The notes beneath the pieces were generated by a model that saw nothing but the letters and a program-made list of their open reading frames with translations, was not told where the DNA came from and ran no database searches. The position numbers and the translations under genes were made by a program. A DNA stretch of 64,000 nucleotides from Prevotella sp. Its GTDB lineage: Bacteria; Bacteroidota; Bacteroidia; Bacteroidales; Bacteroidaceae. Below, piece after piece: positions 43,731-53,769 of this stretch. The first letter of the stretch is position 1, and every line of letters begins with the position of its first letter. The stretch spans positions 23,440 to 87,439 of the forward strand of contig JAFUAY010000038.1 of assembly GCA_017460515.1 (NCBI GenBank), given 5' to 3'.

Positions 43731-45385
43731 TTAGCTTGTTCTCGTTTAATAGAAAAGAATCCCAAGCGGTGATGGCGTCCTTTCTTTCCGAGTGATCGCC
43801 ATTGATAGACGCCTTCCGGCAGTCGTGAAATATTAGCACGTGTACCCTTGAATGGAATTGAGGTAACCGTCTTTCCTTGTAGCGTCTCAATGAGCAGGAA
43901 GTCTGCATCGAGGGTGGAGGGCTTTTCGGGCAGATTTACGTAGTTGCTGGCGCGCTGAATAGAAGGGTTGGCAACCATTTCCTGAACAGCAGGCGCTGTG
44001 CCCGTCAGTTGTGCTGCCTCACTCTCCTGTCCGTAGCGGTCCTGGACGGTCACTGCATAATACCATTTCTTGCTGGCGTCAACTATCAGACGATTCTGCT
44101 GGATGCGGGTGACGATTAGATTTTCTGCTTTCGTAATATCTACGGGATAACTTGTTGAAGCATATACGTTGAAAACGTTCCCCTGTTCACTGCCTTGCCA
44201 ACTGAGTACCGATCCTTCCTCCAGCATCAACCATGAAGGAGCCGCAGGTTTGACGGATGATTGCCACCAAAGTGGGGGGATGAGTGCTGGTGTCTTGTCA
44301 AAACGTTTACTTAAATCATATACTCCTTTATGGTTGTCTGTCAAGAATTTAGAACGGAAATAGCAATGTCCTAATCCTAATTCTCGGATGACGTTCAGCT
44401 GTCGTTCAACGACGTCGAGCGTCCAGCGCCCTTCGCGTGGATCAAGGAAGTAGATGCCGAGTCCGGGTACCACATATCTGCCGTAAGAGTGTTCTGCCCA
44501 GTCGATGGCAAACGGGAAGAAATTGTTATCGCGGAAGTACATCATGGGGAATAGTGCGTCCATGATTCCCTCACGTAACCACTCTTGTGCGTCCTGACAT
44601 ACCCTTGTCCTGGCGTTCCATCCGTTGGAACGATAGCGGGTCAGGTCGTCATGCTTGCCGATGGGAGAACAGGAGAACATCACCCAGGGCTTGATGGATT
44701 TGATTTCGCGGTGTATCTCCCTGACGATTCGGGTGATATTTGCGCGCCCTTCGCTACGGGATATGCGCATTTTCCACGTCTCAGGATAGCGAATATAATC
44801 CAGGTGGATACCGTCTACATCGTAGTATCTGACTATTTCGCTGCAGATTCTTGCCAGGTATTCTGAGGTTTCCTGATGTTCCGGATTCATGTATCCCTCT
44901 TCGCCAATCTTCGTCACCATTTTTGGATGCTTCTTCCTGAGCTGTTGGCAGCCGTAGCTTTTCCATTTGCCAATGGGAATGGTCACGACCCAAGCATGCA
45001 GTTGCATACCGCGTTTGTGACATTCCTCGATGGCCAGTTGGAGCGGATCGTAGTGTGGAGCCCTGCCTGGTGTGCCAGTGATGCATCCGTCCCAGGGTTC
45101 AAAGGCCGACTGGTATATCGTGGTGGCACGAACACGAGCCTGCATGAATACGGTGTTGATGCCGGCGGCCTTCAGCTGGTCGAGTATCTGACTCAGCTCC
45201 TGCTTTTGTGCGCCTTCGTAATAAGAGTGGGGCCAGTCGATGCCTCCGATGGTGGTAAGCCAGACGGCGCGAATCTCATATTTCGGTGAATACGGCTGAT
45301 GGGGAACTTGCGAAAAGCTGTTTCCCGTCAGCATTAGCATGAATAGAAGAATAAGTAGAAATGGCCTGAAATGTTGTATTTGCAT
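43727..45385 (-). CDS. GHL10-family (DUF187-type) glycoside hydrolase-like protein
   Basis: 552 residues with signal peptide 1-25. The GHL10 barrel spans about 35-370 (EIRAVWLTTIGGIDWPHS, AGINTVFMQARVRATT, HAWVVTIPIG, DVDGIHLDYIRYP, IDWAEHSYGRYVVPGL). A fibronectin-like or Ig-like module (about 400-470) and a C-terminal beta segment (LPEGVYQWRSLGKKG) follow. Homologues are secreted or surface proteins thought to cleave peptidoglycan-related or other glycans; the activity here is unproven. It is the first gene of a two-gene run with the RNA methyltransferase. Confidence 0.87.
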   Translation of the reverse strand: MQIQHFRPFLLILLFMLMLTGNSFSQVPHQPYSPKYEIRAVWLTTIGGIDWPHSYYEGAQKQELSQILDQLKAAGINTVFMQARVRATTIYQSAFEPWDGCITGTPGRAPHYDPLQLAIEECHKRGMQLHAWVVTIPIGKWKSYGCQQLRKKHPKMVTKIGEEGYMNPEHQETSEYLARICSEIVRYYDVDGIHLDYIRYPETWKMRISRSEGRANITRIVREIHREIKSIKPWVMFSCSPIGKHDDLTRYRSNGWNARTRVCQDAQEWLREGIMDALFPMMYFRDNNFFPFAIDWAEHSYGRYVVPGLGIYFLDPREGRWTLDVVERQLNVIRELGLGHCYFRSKFLTDNHKGVYDLSKRFDKTPALIPPLWWQSSVKPAAPSWLMLEEGSVLSWQGSEQGNVFNVYASTSYPVDITKAENLIVTRIQQNRLIVDASKKWYYAVTVQDRYGQESEAAQLTGTAPAVQEMVANPSIQRASNYVNLPEKPSTLDADFLLIETLQGKTVTSIPFKGTRANISRLPEGVYQWRSLGKKGRHHRLGFFSIKREQAK

Positions 45386-45426
45386 TGTTTTTTGTTCTGC
45401 TCTGATTCCTGTAGTCTTTCTGTCTG

Positions 45427-45434
45427 CAAAGTTA
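45427..45434 (-). promoter_or_regulatory. -7 element of the GHL10 gene
   Basis: Minus strand TAACTTTG followed by C, 42 bp upstream of ATG 45385. Confidence 0.65.
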
Positions 45435-45521
45435 CGATAATATTTGCAAATGTCAAAATGTTTGGGGTAAATAAAAACTTAAAAAAAAGACGAAAGCCTT
45501 TGTCGTTTGAAATTAAATGAG

Positions 45522-45529
45522 TATCTTTG
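45522..45529 (+). promoter_or_regulatory. -7 element of the outer-membrane protein gene
   Basis: TATCTTTG followed by C, 44 bp upstream of ATG 45573. The longer in-frame start at 45507 lies upstream of it and is excluded. Confidence 0.75.
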
Positions 45530-45572
45530 CAAATGTAATGTTAACTATCTTATTAAGAAAACGAATTTAAGA

Positions 45573-46076
45573 ATGAAAAAGAAAATCTTGTTTCTGATGA
45601 TGGTGTTGACCATGTCACTGTCCTCATTTGCCCAGTTTGAACAGGGTAAAGCGTATCTGAATGCAAGTCTTTCGGGCCTTGACCTGAACTTCACCGGAGC
45701 AGATAAATGGAAGTTGGACTTGACAACGCGCTGTGGTTTGATGGTTGAAGACAACTGGATGGCTATGGGCGTTATAGAATATAATTATCGTAAGCATGAA
45801 CCAACCAGCTTTGCCGTTGGTGCAGGTATGCGCTACCATATCGTTCAGAATGGACTCTATCTGGGCGTAGGAGCCAAGTTCAGACACTATTCTTTCGATG
45901 ATGAAAGCTACAGTGACTTCATGCCAAACTTCCAGATGGGCTACGTGTTCTTCCTCAATGAGACTGTCACCATTGAGCCGGAGTTCTATTATGACCAGAG
46001 CCTGAAGGATCACAGCAACTACAGCCGTGCTGGTATCCGTTTGGGTGTCGGAATCTACCTTGACAACTTGTTTTAA
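45573..46076 (+). CDS. Small outer-membrane beta-barrel protein
   Basis: 167 residues from ATG 45573. Signal peptide 1-20 (MKKKILFLMMVLTMSLSSFAQ), then alternating amphipathic strands with aromatic girdles (MGVIEYNYRKHEP, YLGVGAKFRHYSF, GYVFFLNETVTIEPEFYYD), ending GIRLGVGIYLDNLF, a C-terminal aromatic strand typical of outer-membrane barrels. Probably an eight-stranded OmpX/OmpA-type barrel. nadC follows after 7 bp. Function unknown. Confidence 0.8.
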   Translation: MKKKILFLMMVLTMSLSSFAQFEQGKAYLNASLSGLDLNFTGADKWKLDLTTRCGLMVEDNWMAMGVIEYNYRKHEPTSFAVGAGMRYHIVQNGLYLGVGAKFRHYSFDDESYSDFMPNFQMGYVFFLNETVTIEPEFYYDQSLKDHSNYSRAGIRLGVGIYLDNLF

Positions 46077-46083
46077 ACCTTAA

Positions 46084-46968
46084 ATGCTAATAATCACTAT
46101 GTTATCAGTTGAAGAATTGGTTGACAGATTGATTGATCTGTCGTTTGCAGAAGATATCGGTGATGGTGATCATACCACACTCTGTTGTATTCCTGACGAC
46201 GCAATGGGCAAGTCTTTGTTGCTTATCAAGGAAGATGGTGTCTTGGCAGGTGTTGAGATTGCGAAGGAAGTGTTCCGCCGCTTCGATCCCGATATGAAGG
46301 TCGAAGTGCTGATGGGCGACGGTTCGCAAGTGAAGAAGGGCGATATTGTCATGATTGCTACGGGCAAGGTGCGCTCGCTGCTTCAGACAGAGCGTCTGAT
46401 GCTGAACATCATGCAGCGCATGAGCGGCATTGCTACGATGACGAGCCGCTACGTAAAGCGCCTGGAAGGTACTGGCACTCGCGTTCTTGATACGCGTAAG
46501 ACTACTCCCGGTATGCGCATGCTGGAGAAGCAGGCAGTAAAGATTGGTGGTGGTTGTAATCACCGCATCGGATTGTTCGATATGATTCTGCTGAAGGACA
46601 ACCATATTGATTTCGCAGGCGGTATCGTCAACGCCATAGACCGCTGTCATGCTTATCTCAAGGAAAAAGGACTCGACCTGAAGATTGAGATTGAGGTACG
46701 CTCGTTCGACGAACTGAACCAAGTCTTGGAACATGGCGGTGTCGACCGTATCATGCTCGACAATTTCTCTGTTGCCGACACAAAGAAGGCTGTCGACCTG
46801 ATCAACCACCGCTATGAGACAGAGTCGAGTGGGGGAATCACCTTCGAGACGATTCGCGACTACGCCGAACAGGGTGTCGACTTTATCTCTGTTGGAGCCC
46901 TTACCCATAGCGTGAAAGGACTTGACATGAGCTTCAAGGCCGACCATAGTTCCAAACTGAAGATTTGA
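46084..46968 (+). CDS. nadC: Nicotinate-nucleotide pyrophosphorylase (carboxylating)
   Basis: 294 residues (ATG 46099 is an equally possible start). NadC motifs: FAEDIGDGDHTT, LNIMQRMSGIATMT, DTRKTTPGMRMLEKQAVKIGGGCNHRIGLFDMILLKDNHI, and EVRSFDELNQVLEHGGVDRIMLDN. It makes nicotinate mononucleotide from quinolinate and PRPP in de novo NAD synthesis. No nadA or nadB is nearby. The stop overlaps an alternative TTG start of the following dipeptidase. Confidence 0.95.
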   Translation: MLIITMLSVEELVDRLIDLSFAEDIGDGDHTTLCCIPDDAMGKSLLLIKEDGVLAGVEIAKEVFRRFDPDMKVEVLMGDGSQVKKGDIVMIATGKVRSLLQTERLMLNIMQRMSGIATMTSRYVKRLEGTGTRVLDTRKTTPGMRMLEKQAVKIGGGCNHRIGLFDMILLKDNHIDFAGGIVNAIDRCHAYLKEKGLDLKIEIEVRSFDELNQVLEHGGVDRIMLDNFSVADTKKAVDLINHRYETESSGGITFETIRDYAEQGVDFISVGALTHSVKGLDMSFKADHSSKLKI

Positions 46969-46979
46969 TAGCGAGCGTT

Positions 46980-48653
46980 ATGGTAGAAACAATAAAACTT
47001 TCTTTCGTCTCAGCACTCGTCCTCTTCTTCTTGTCTCCTTTTACAGCCAGCAATGCAGATGCCTGCACAAATTTCATCGTGGGCAAACAGGCTTCCAAGG
47101 ATGGTTCGGTCATCTGTACCTATAATGCTGACGACTACGGTATGTTCATCGGATTGGCCCACTATCCTTCAGCGCGTCATCAGAAGGGTGAGATGCGGAA
47201 GGTGATCAACTGGGATACACATGCTTATGGAGGAGAGATTCTGGAAGCAGAAGAGACCTATAATGTCATTGGCAATATCAACGAGTGGCAGGTCACCATT
47301 GGCGAAACTACTTTTGGCGGACGCGAAGAGATGGTTGATACAACAGGCATAATTGATTATGGTTCACTGATTTATATCGCTCTACAGCGTTCAAAAACTG
47401 CGCGTGAAGCCATTCAGGTAATGACATCGCTCGTTGAGCAGTACGGCTATAACTCTGAGGGCGAAACCTTTACTATCTGTGACCCTAATGAGGCTTGGAT
47501 TATGGAGATGATGGGCTGCGGAAGTGACCGTAAAGTGTCGAAGGAACGTACCGTCTGGGTCGCCCTTCGTATTCCTGACGATGCTATCTGCGGACACGCT
47601 AACCAGAGCCGTATCAGCCGTTTCGACATGAAGGACAAGTCGGGCAATGTGCTCTTCTCGAAGAATGTGGTCAGCTATGCTCGGAAGATGGGATGGTTCG
47701 ATGGTAAGGATGCCGACTTCTCGTTCTGCAATACCTATGCCTTCCCCGATTTCTCCGGCCGACGTATCTGTGATGCGCGTGTATGGAGTTTCTTCAATCG
47801 TTATGCTGACGGTATGGATCGCTATCTGCCTTGGGCTGAAGGACATGATCCACAAGCCGAGCCGATGCCCCTTTGGGTGAAGCCTAACCGTAAGTTGACA
47901 GTTGCCGATATTGAGACAGCCATGCGTGATCATTACGAGGGAACACCATTCTCACTCGATCAGGACATGGGAGGCGGCATCTGGGAAATGCCCTACCGTC
48001 CTACACCACTTTATTTCGAGGTGGACGGAAAGAAGTATTTCAACGAACGTCCTACATCAACCCAGCAGACCTCTTTCTCTTACGTGGCTCAGATGCGTTC
48101 ATGGCTGCCCCGTGAGATTGGCGGTGTGCTATGGTTTGGCAATGATGATGGCAATATGGTTCCCTATACCCCTGTCTATTGTTGTGCAACGGCTGTTCCT
48201 CAGCCCTATGATGACACGAAAGATGCTGATGCACTTACGTTCTCGATGGATAATGCCTACTGGGTACAGAACTGGGTGAGCAACATGGTTTATCCCCGTT
48301 ACTCGCTAATGTTCCCCCTGTTACAACAGGTTCGTGACTCACTGGATCAGTCATACTTCAAGGCTCAGAAAGAGGTGGAAGACAAGGCGCTCCTGCTTTC
48401 CGGCAACGCCCGCATTGACTACCTTACAGCCTATACCGCATCCAAGGCCAACGAGATGATGGACGAATGGAAGAAACTGGCCTTCCACCTGATTGTGAAA
48501 TATAACGATATGATTAATAAGCCTGAAGAGAATGGCGTCTTCTTGCGTACACCTGAAGGAATCGGTACACGTGTGGTCCGCCCCGGCTATCCAAAACGCT
48601 ATGGCCGCTATCTCATTCAACAGACAGGCTCTAAGTTTGAATTACCCCAATGA
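46980..48653 (+). CDS. C69-family dipeptidase, exported
   Basis: 557 residues from ATG 46980 (a TTG five codons upstream overlaps nadC and is less likely). Signal peptide about 1-27 is followed directly by ADACTNFIVGK; the Cys is the N-terminal nucleophile expected of C69/Ntn hydrolases once the leader is removed. Other family blocks are DGSVICTYNADDYG, GETTFGGREEMVDTTG and YNSEGETFTICDPNEAWIMEM. These enzymes cleave dipeptides, here probably in the periplasm. The stop overlaps the next start (ATGA). Confidence 0.92.
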   Translation: MVETIKLSFVSALVLFFLSPFTASNADACTNFIVGKQASKDGSVICTYNADDYGMFIGLAHYPSARHQKGEMRKVINWDTHAYGGEILEAEETYNVIGNINEWQVTIGETTFGGREEMVDTTGIIDYGSLIYIALQRSKTAREAIQVMTSLVEQYGYNSEGETFTICDPNEAWIMEMMGCGSDRKVSKERTVWVALRIPDDAICGHANQSRISRFDMKDKSGNVLFSKNVVSYARKMGWFDGKDADFSFCNTYAFPDFSGRRICDARVWSFFNRYADGMDRYLPWAEGHDPQAEPMPLWVKPNRKLTVADIETAMRDHYEGTPFSLDQDMGGGIWEMPYRPTPLYFEVDGKKYFNERPTSTQQTSFSYVAQMRSWLPREIGGVLWFGNDDGNMVPYTPVYCCATAVPQPYDDTKDADALTFSMDNAYWVQNWVSNMVYPRYSLMFPLLQQVRDSLDQSYFKAQKEVEDKALLLSGNARIDYLTAYTASKANEMMDEWKKLAFHLIVKYNDMINKPEENGVFLRTPEGIGTRVVRPGYPKRYGRYLIQQTGSKFELPQ

Positions 48654-49225
48654 TGAGAAACCCTTTATTACTATCCGTATGTGTGGCAGCTCTGGCGCTT
48701 GCCGTCACTTCGTGTAAAGAAAAGAAAAAGAGTGAAGACATTTTTGTTGCCAAGTATGTAACCGAAGAGTTGAAGGCACCTATCAGCCTTCGTCCTGACG
48801 TGAGAAGCACCAGCGTGGCTTGGCTTGAGAAAGAGTACACCGTTACGGTACAGCGTGCTGCCGATGACTCTCTGCCCAAGCTGAAGGATGAGACGGGACA
48901 ACTGTATGTGGACAACAAGGTGACTATCAGTGTTGAACGTAGCAATAAGACCTCGTTCCTCAAGAAGACGTTTACGAAGAAAGCATTCGCTTCCTATGTA
49001 GATAACGATTTCTTTGAGAATGGATATCTGGAGAATATCGTCTTCCAGGGCATTGACGACAACAAACTGAAGTTCGGTGCTGCCATCAGTCGACCAGGTA
49101 GTGAGGATGAGTTTGTTCCGCTGGATATGTGGATTGACCGTAATGGAAAAATCGATATCAAGCAAGGACAGATCTTCGATATCAATGAAGAGCATGTAGA
49201 CGCAAACGAACAAGAAGGCGTATAA
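48650..49225 (+). CDS. Lipoprotein of unknown function (DUF4738-like)
   Basis: 191 residues. A type II signal with lipobox LAVTSC near residue 22 predicts an acylated lipoprotein, followed by a charged linker (KEKKKSED) and a compact beta-rich domain (EYTVTVQRAADDSLP, FENGYLENIVFQGIDDNKLKFGAAI, LDMWIDRNGKIDIKQG). It resembles small Bacteroidales DUF4738 lipoproteins; that name is tentative. Its start overlaps the dipeptidase stop, so it may work with it in the envelope. Confidence 0.75.
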   Translation: MMRNPLLLSVCVAALALAVTSCKEKKKSEDIFVAKYVTEELKAPISLRPDVRSTSVAWLEKEYTVTVQRAADDSLPKLKDETGQLYVDNKVTISVERSNKTSFLKKTFTKKAFASYVDNDFFENGYLENIVFQGIDDNKLKFGAAISRPGSEDEFVPLDMWIDRNGKIDIKQGQIFDINEEHVDANEQEGV

Positions 49226-49230
49226 AAAAT

Positions 49231-49261
49231 AGGGGCTGTATCAATCGATACAGCCTCTTTT
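49231..49261. terminator. Bidirectional terminator between the lipoprotein gene and trmD
   Basis: GGCTGTATC-AATC-GATACAGCC with TCTTTTT on one side and an A-run (TAAAAAAT) on the other, so it can serve both converging genes. Confidence 0.8.
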
Positions 49262-49264
49262 GGA

Positions 49265-49948
49265 TTATTTGCCTTCTCCCAATAGGTCTGGTCTCAGTCT
49301 TCGAGTACGATCAAGTGCCTGTTCCAACTCCCATTCCCTGATTTTCGCCTCGTTGCCGCTGAGCAGCACCTCTGGAACCTTCCATCCTTTGTAGTCGGCA
49401 GGACGGGTATAGATGGGGGCTGCCAACAAATCATCTTGGAAGCAATCCGACAGTGCACTCTGTTCGTCACCGATAACGCCAGGCACAACGCGAACTATTG
49501 AGTCGGCTATGATGGCAGCAGCCAGTTCGCCCCCTGTCAGCACGTAGTCGCCAATTGAAATCTCTTTCGTAATCAAGTGATCGCGTACACGTTGGTCTAT
49601 TCCCTTATAGTGGCCGCAAAGGATAATCAGGTTCCCTTTCAGCGACAGCTCGTTAGCCATGTGCTGGTTGAAGCGTTCTCCGTCAGGCGATGTGAAGATG
49701 ACCTCGTCATAGTCGCGTTCACTCTTTAGGGCTGTGATACAGCGGTCTATCGGTTCGCATTGCATCACCATACCTGCCGAGCCACCGTAAGGGTAGTCAT
49801 CCACGCGACGCCATTTGTCAAGTGTATAGTCACGAAGGTTATGCAGACGGATTTCCGCCAGTCCTTTCTTCTCCGCACGTGCCAGGATGCTCTCATGCAC
49901 AAAGCCCTCAATCATTTCGGGCAAAACGGTAATAATATCTATTCTCAT
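49265..49948 (-). CDS. trmD: tRNA (guanine-N1-)-methyltransferase
   Basis: 227 residues, the usual TrmD size. Motifs: [67 protein letters not shown], and the knot [19 protein letters not shown]. It methylates G37 of tRNAs next to the anticodon, preventing frameshifts. It is not in the common rpsP-rimM-trmD-rplS arrangement here. Confidence 0.96.
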   Translation of the reverse strand: MRIDIITVLPEMIEGFVHESILARAEKKGLAEIRLHNLRDYTLDKWRRVDDYPYGGSAGMVMQCEPIDRCITALKSERDYDEVIFTSPDGERFNQHMANELSLKGNLIILCGHYKGIDQRVRDHLITKEISIGDYVLTGGELAAAIIADSIVRVVPGVIGDEQSALSDCFQDDLLAAPIYTRPADYKGWKVPEVLLSGNEAKIREWELEQALDRTRRLRPDLLGEGK

Positions 49949-49967
49949 CTTTAATAATAGTCTCTAA

Positions 49968-50819
49968 CTACTCTACACTCCAAAACTCTTTGATTCGTTC
50001 TACATAGACCTTTCCGGTCTCACGTCCCATCTCGTAAACGCCTTTCATCTCATGTGGGTCATGGCTGATGTGTCCGATGGGTATTTTCTTTTCGGGTCGT
50101 ATGACCAGACAGCGTTGTTGCGCCTCGGCTTCTTCCACGTAAGCCAGTTCCTGGTTATACATGATATGTCGCTTGTCGAGTGCCTCAATCATGTTTGGAT
50201 AATGGCGAAGCGACATTCGCATGAGTGGCATCAGTGGGTTGTGTTTCTTCACGAACCCCTTTGGTTGCGTAAGGATGACCACATTCCTTTCATATCCTGC
50301 CTTTTCCGCATATTCCAATGGAATGGAGTCGGCAACGCCCCCGTCCAGCAGTTTATGTCCTTCCAGTTCAACCACTTTCGACATGATCGGCATAGACGCT
50401 GACGCACGTATCCAATCGTAGCAGTCGTAGTCGGCATGAGTCAGCTGTTTGTAGACGGCTTTACCCGTTTCAACATCCGTACATACCACGGTAAACTCCA
50501 TCGGATTACTTTCGAAAGCCTTGTCATCAAAAATATCATATTGCTGCGGAACGATGTGGTAGGCAAACACTGCATTGAAGTAGTCGCCTGATGTCAGCAG
50601 TGAGCGGATCCCGCTGTATCGGCTGTCGTTGGCAAAGCGCATGTTGTAGCGGATGGCTCTTCCCACCTGACGCGACTTCATGTTACAGCCAAAGGCAGCT
50701 CCTGCAGACACACCAACGATACCGTCGGGCAATACATCCTGTTCCATCATTACGTCACAGATACCTGCCGTAAATAGCCCTCGCATGGCTCCACCTTCCA
50801 ACACCAGTCCTCGCTTCAT
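49968..50819 (-). CDS. Patatin-like phospholipase family protein
   Basis: 283 residues. Oxyanion motif EGGAMRGLFTAG, nucleophile elbow GVSAG, and the Asp of the Ser-Asp dyad in LLDGGVADSIPLEYA. The family hydrolyses acyl esters of phospholipids or other lipids. No signal peptide, so cytosolic or membrane-peripheral. ATG overlaps the folK stop by four bases. Confidence 0.92.
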   Translation of the reverse strand: MKRGLVLEGGAMRGLFTAGICDVMMEQDVLPDGIVGVSAGAAFGCNMKSRQVGRAIRYNMRFANDSRYSGIRSLLTSGDYFNAVFAYHIVPQQYDIFDDKAFESNPMEFTVVCTDVETGKAVYKQLTHADYDCYDWIRASASMPIMSKVVELEGHKLLDGGVADSIPLEYAEKAGYERNVVILTQPKGFVKKHNPLMPLMRMSLRHYPNMIEALDKRHIMYNQELAYVEEAEAQQRCLVIRPEKKIPIGHISHDPHEMKGVYEMGRETGKVYVERIKEFWSVE

Positions 50820-51247
50820 GTGCTTCTCAATAATTTAGTCACATACTCGCGCTCCCAATCTTTCAGATGGTAACGTGTGCCGTTGTGTTCCATCAGATCC
50901 AGATCGATGTTGACGATACCTTTGTTTCGCAGTTCCTCTGTTCGCCCCATGCTGATCTCTATCTCCTTGAGTCGGCTATTCAGCTGTTCGGCCTCTAAGC
51001 TGGTTTTGGCATATACCAGTTGGTTCAGGTAGAGTGGGGGAAAGTCGCCTGCTGTTCCTGTCTGCCGTGATGTTTCTCTCGATTCTGTCCGCTGTGATGC
51101 CCCTATCGGCTCTGTCCAGATAGCCTCAGTAAAGATGAGGTCAGTAAGCACCTGCGCAAGTCGCTGTCGGGCTTCACGCAAGTGCTTCTCTTGTTCTTGG
51201 TTTGAGGCCAATGAGACGATTACATTGTAAACAGCAGGTTCGTTCAT
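50816..51247 (-). CDS. folK: 2-amino-4-hydroxy-6-hydroxymethyldihydropteridine diphosphokinase (HPPK)
   Basis: 143 residues. HPPK features: NVIVSLASNQEQEKHLREAR (normally LGSNxG), FPPLYLNQLVYAKTSLEAEQLNSRLKEIEISMGR, and IVNIDLDLMEHNG with the metal-binding DLD. It transfers pyrophosphate from ATP in folate synthesis. It is slightly shorter and more divergent than E. coli FolK (SLASNQ for LGSN; a Ser/Thr/Arg-rich insert near 50-66), so activity is likely but not certain. Confidence 0.82.
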   Translation of the reverse strand: MNEPAVYNVIVSLASNQEQEKHLREARQRLAQVLTDLIFTEAIWTEPIGASQRTESRETSRQTGTAGDFPPLYLNQLVYAKTSLEAEQLNSRLKEIEISMGRTEELRNKGIVNIDLDLMEHNGTRYHLKDWEREYVTKLLRST

Positions 51248-51256
51248 CGGTGTTTT

Positions 51257-53581
51257 TTATATTGCATCCAGTTCGCGAACGGCTTTGTTACGCGAAATAC
51301 GGGTCTTGATTTTATCCACGTATGCGTCAATCACAGCAACAGCCACGATATTCACCACGTCGCGTACGCTTGCACCGAAGTCGATGAAGTGGATAGGCTT
51401 GTTCAGACCCATCTGAATCGGACCGATGATTTCCACGTCGGCATCCAGCATCTGAAGCATCTTGTAGCTGGAGCGTGCTGAGGTCAGGTTGGGGAATACC
51501 AGCGTGTTGACATCCTTGCCTTTCAGACGGGTGAAGGGGTACTGATGGTCACGCAACTCCTTATCAAGTGCGAAGCCCAGCTGCATCTCGCCGTCGATGG
51601 GAAGGTCAGGATAACGCTCCTGCATCATCTCTGTGGCAAGTTTCACCTTCTGTGCGCCGTCACTTTGACTCGAACCGAAGTTTGAATGGCTAATCATAGC
51701 CACTACGGGCTTCACGTTGAAGAATTTCACAGACTTAGACACCAATTTGGCAATATCGAAAAGTGTTTCAGCGTCCGGATTCTCATTGACCAGCGTATCG
51801 GCAAGGAAGAGTGTACCCTTGGGTGAGTTGATGATATGCATAGCACCGAAATGTTTGTACTGCGGACGAATGCCAATCACCTCCTTGACAACCTTCACCG
51901 TATTCGAGTATTTCGTATAGAGACCAGTGATGAAGGCATCTGCTTCACCCGTCTCTACCATCATCATACCGAAATAGTTACGTTCGAACATCTTGTCGTT
52001 CGCTTCCTGGAAGGTATAGCCATCGCGTTGGCGTTTCTCTGTGAGAATACGTGCATAGCGCTCGCGGCGCTCCTGCTCTGAGGGGTGACGTAGGTTGACA
52101 ATTTCAATACCCTCGATATTCAGGTCGAGTTCCTTTGCCATTTTCATGATCACCTCGTCGTTACCTAACAAGATTGGATGACAGATGCCTTCTGAATGAG
52201 CCTGTACAGCTGCACGGAGCATTGTGGGGTGAACGGCTTCTGCGAAGACCACACGCTGTGGGTGGGCAGCTGCCGTTGAGTACATCTTCTGTGTCATCTT
52301 CGTTTCCTGCCCCAACAGGACACTGAGTGAACGTTTGTAGGCATTCCAGTTCTCGATGGGCTTGCGGGCTACACCACTCTTGATGGCAGCTTTTGCAACG
52401 GCGGCAGAAACCTCCGAGATGAGTCGGGGGTCAACGGGCTTCGGAATGAAGTACTGACGTCCGAACTTCAGGTTATTCACCTTATACACATCATTTACCA
52501 CATCGGGTACAGGCTTCTTGGCCAAATCGGCAATGGCAAGTACGGCAGCCATCTTCATCTCCTCGTTGATAGCTGTAGCGTGAACGTCAAGTGCGCCGCG
52601 GAAGATGTAGGGGAAGCCGATTACGTTGTTGATCTGGTTGGGATAGTCGGTACGGCCAGTTGACATCAGTACGTCTGGACGTGCCTCCATTGCATCCTCG
52701 TAGGAAATCTCAGGCACTGGGTTGGCCAGTGCGAAGATGATGGGATCCTTTGCCATTGTCTTCACCATCTCCTTTGAGAGTACGTTACCCTTTGACAAGC
52801 CCACGAAAACATCGGCATCATTGACAGCTTCTGCCAACGTGTGTACGTCTCGGCGATCGGTGGCGAAGAATCGTTTCTGTTCGTTCAGCCCTTCGCGGTC
52901 ACTAGTGATTACGCCCTTTGAATCGAGCATCAGGATGTTCTCCTTCTGTGCACCAAGTGCCATATATAGTTTGGTGCAGGAGATGGCGGCAGCACCGGCT
53001 CCGTTGACCACAATCTTCACTTTCCTGATATCCTTCTTCACCACTTCGAGCGCGTTCTTTAATCCTGCGGCAGAGATGATGGCTGTACCGTGCTGATCAT
53101 CGTGCATCACGGGGATGTCGAGTGTCTTCTTAAGGCGCTCCTCAATATAGAAACATTCGGGAGCCTTGATATCTTCAAGGTTGATACCGCCAAAGGTGGG
53201 GGCGATGCGCTCTACGGCTTCGCAGAATTTCTCAGGGTCTTTCTCGTTGACTTCGATATCAAAGACGTCTATACCGCCGTAGATTTTGAAAAGCAGTCCC
53301 TTGCCCTCCATGACGGGCTTTCCGCTCATGGCGCCAATATCACCGAGTCCCAAGACGGCCGTACCGTTTGAGATGACGGCAACCAGGTTTCCCTTGTCAG
53401 TATATCGATAGGCATTGTCCGGATTATCCTGAATTTCCAGACAGGGGTATGCCACGCCAGGCGAATAGGCCAGCGAGAGGTCTGTTTGTGTACGATAAGC
53501 CTTGGTGGGCTTCACTTCAATTTTTCCCGGACGTCCGCTCTCATGATACAGGAGGGCATCCTCTTTTTTGATTTTTGCCAT
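51257..53581 (-). CDS. maeB: NADP-dependent malic enzyme with phosphotransacetylase-like domain
   Basis: 774 residues. The N-terminal malic enzyme (1-about 430) shows [49 protein letters not shown] and the NAD(P) fold [14 protein letters not shown]. The C-terminal phosphotransacetylase-like domain (about 435-774: [43 protein letters not shown]) is regulatory in MaeB enzymes, sensing acetyl-CoA. It converts malate to pyruvate, CO2 and NADPH. Confidence 0.95.
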   Translation of the reverse strand: MAKIKKEDALLYHESGRPGKIEVKPTKAYRTQTDLSLAYSPGVAYPCLEIQDNPDNAYRYTDKGNLVAVISNGTAVLGLGDIGAMSGKPVMEGKGLLFKIYGGIDVFDIEVNEKDPEKFCEAVERIAPTFGGINLEDIKAPECFYIEERLKKTLDIPVMHDDQHGTAIISAAGLKNALEVVKKDIRKVKIVVNGAGAAAISCTKLYMALGAQKENILMLDSKGVITSDREGLNEQKRFFATDRRDVHTLAEAVNDADVFVGLSKGNVLSKEMVKTMAKDPIIFALANPVPEISYEDAMEARPDVLMSTGRTDYPNQINNVIGFPYIFRGALDVHATAINEEMKMAAVLAIADLAKKPVPDVVNDVYKVNNLKFGRQYFIPKPVDPRLISEVSAAVAKAAIKSGVARKPIENWNAYKRSLSVLLGQETKMTQKMYSTAAAHPQRVVFAEAVHPTMLRAAVQAHSEGICHPILLGNDEVIMKMAKELDLNIEGIEIVNLRHPSEQERRERYARILTEKRQRDGYTFQEANDKMFERNYFGMMMVETGEADAFITGLYTKYSNTVKVVKEVIGIRPQYKHFGAMHIINSPKGTLFLADTLVNENPDAETLFDIAKLVSKSVKFFNVKPVVAMISHSNFGSSQSDGAQKVKLATEMMQERYPDLPIDGEMQLGFALDKELRDHQYPFTRLKGKDVNTLVFPNLTSARSSYKMLQMLDADVEIIGPIQMGLNKPIHFIDFGASVRDVVNIVAVAVIDAYVDKIKTRISRNKAVRELDAI

Positions 53582-53648
53582 AAGTGGTGTCTTGAATAAA
53601 TGTTATGTTGTCCTGATGACAATTGATAATTCTGTTTGCTAACGACTG

Positions 53649-53656
53649 CAAATTTA
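53649..53656 (-). promoter_or_regulatory. -7 element of maeB
   Basis: Minus strand TAAATTTG followed by C, 68 bp upstream of the maeB ATG. Confidence 0.5.
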
Positions 53657-53752
53657 CAAAATCTTTGCCTCTTAATTTGGTTATTGCTGAAAGAAGTACA
53701 AATCTTTAACTCCATTTAACTACCAAGTTGTTTTTTTTCGCTCACTTAATCG

Positions 53753-53760
53753 TACCTTTG
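53753..53760 (+). promoter_or_regulatory. -7 element of rarA, nearly leaderless
   Basis: TACCTTTG with TTG at 53728-53730 as -33. The expected start is near 53767, only a few bases before ATG 53770, so the mRNA would be almost leaderless. It excludes the longer in-frame start at 53728. Confidence 0.65.
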
Positions 53761-53769
53761 TCCCCCGTT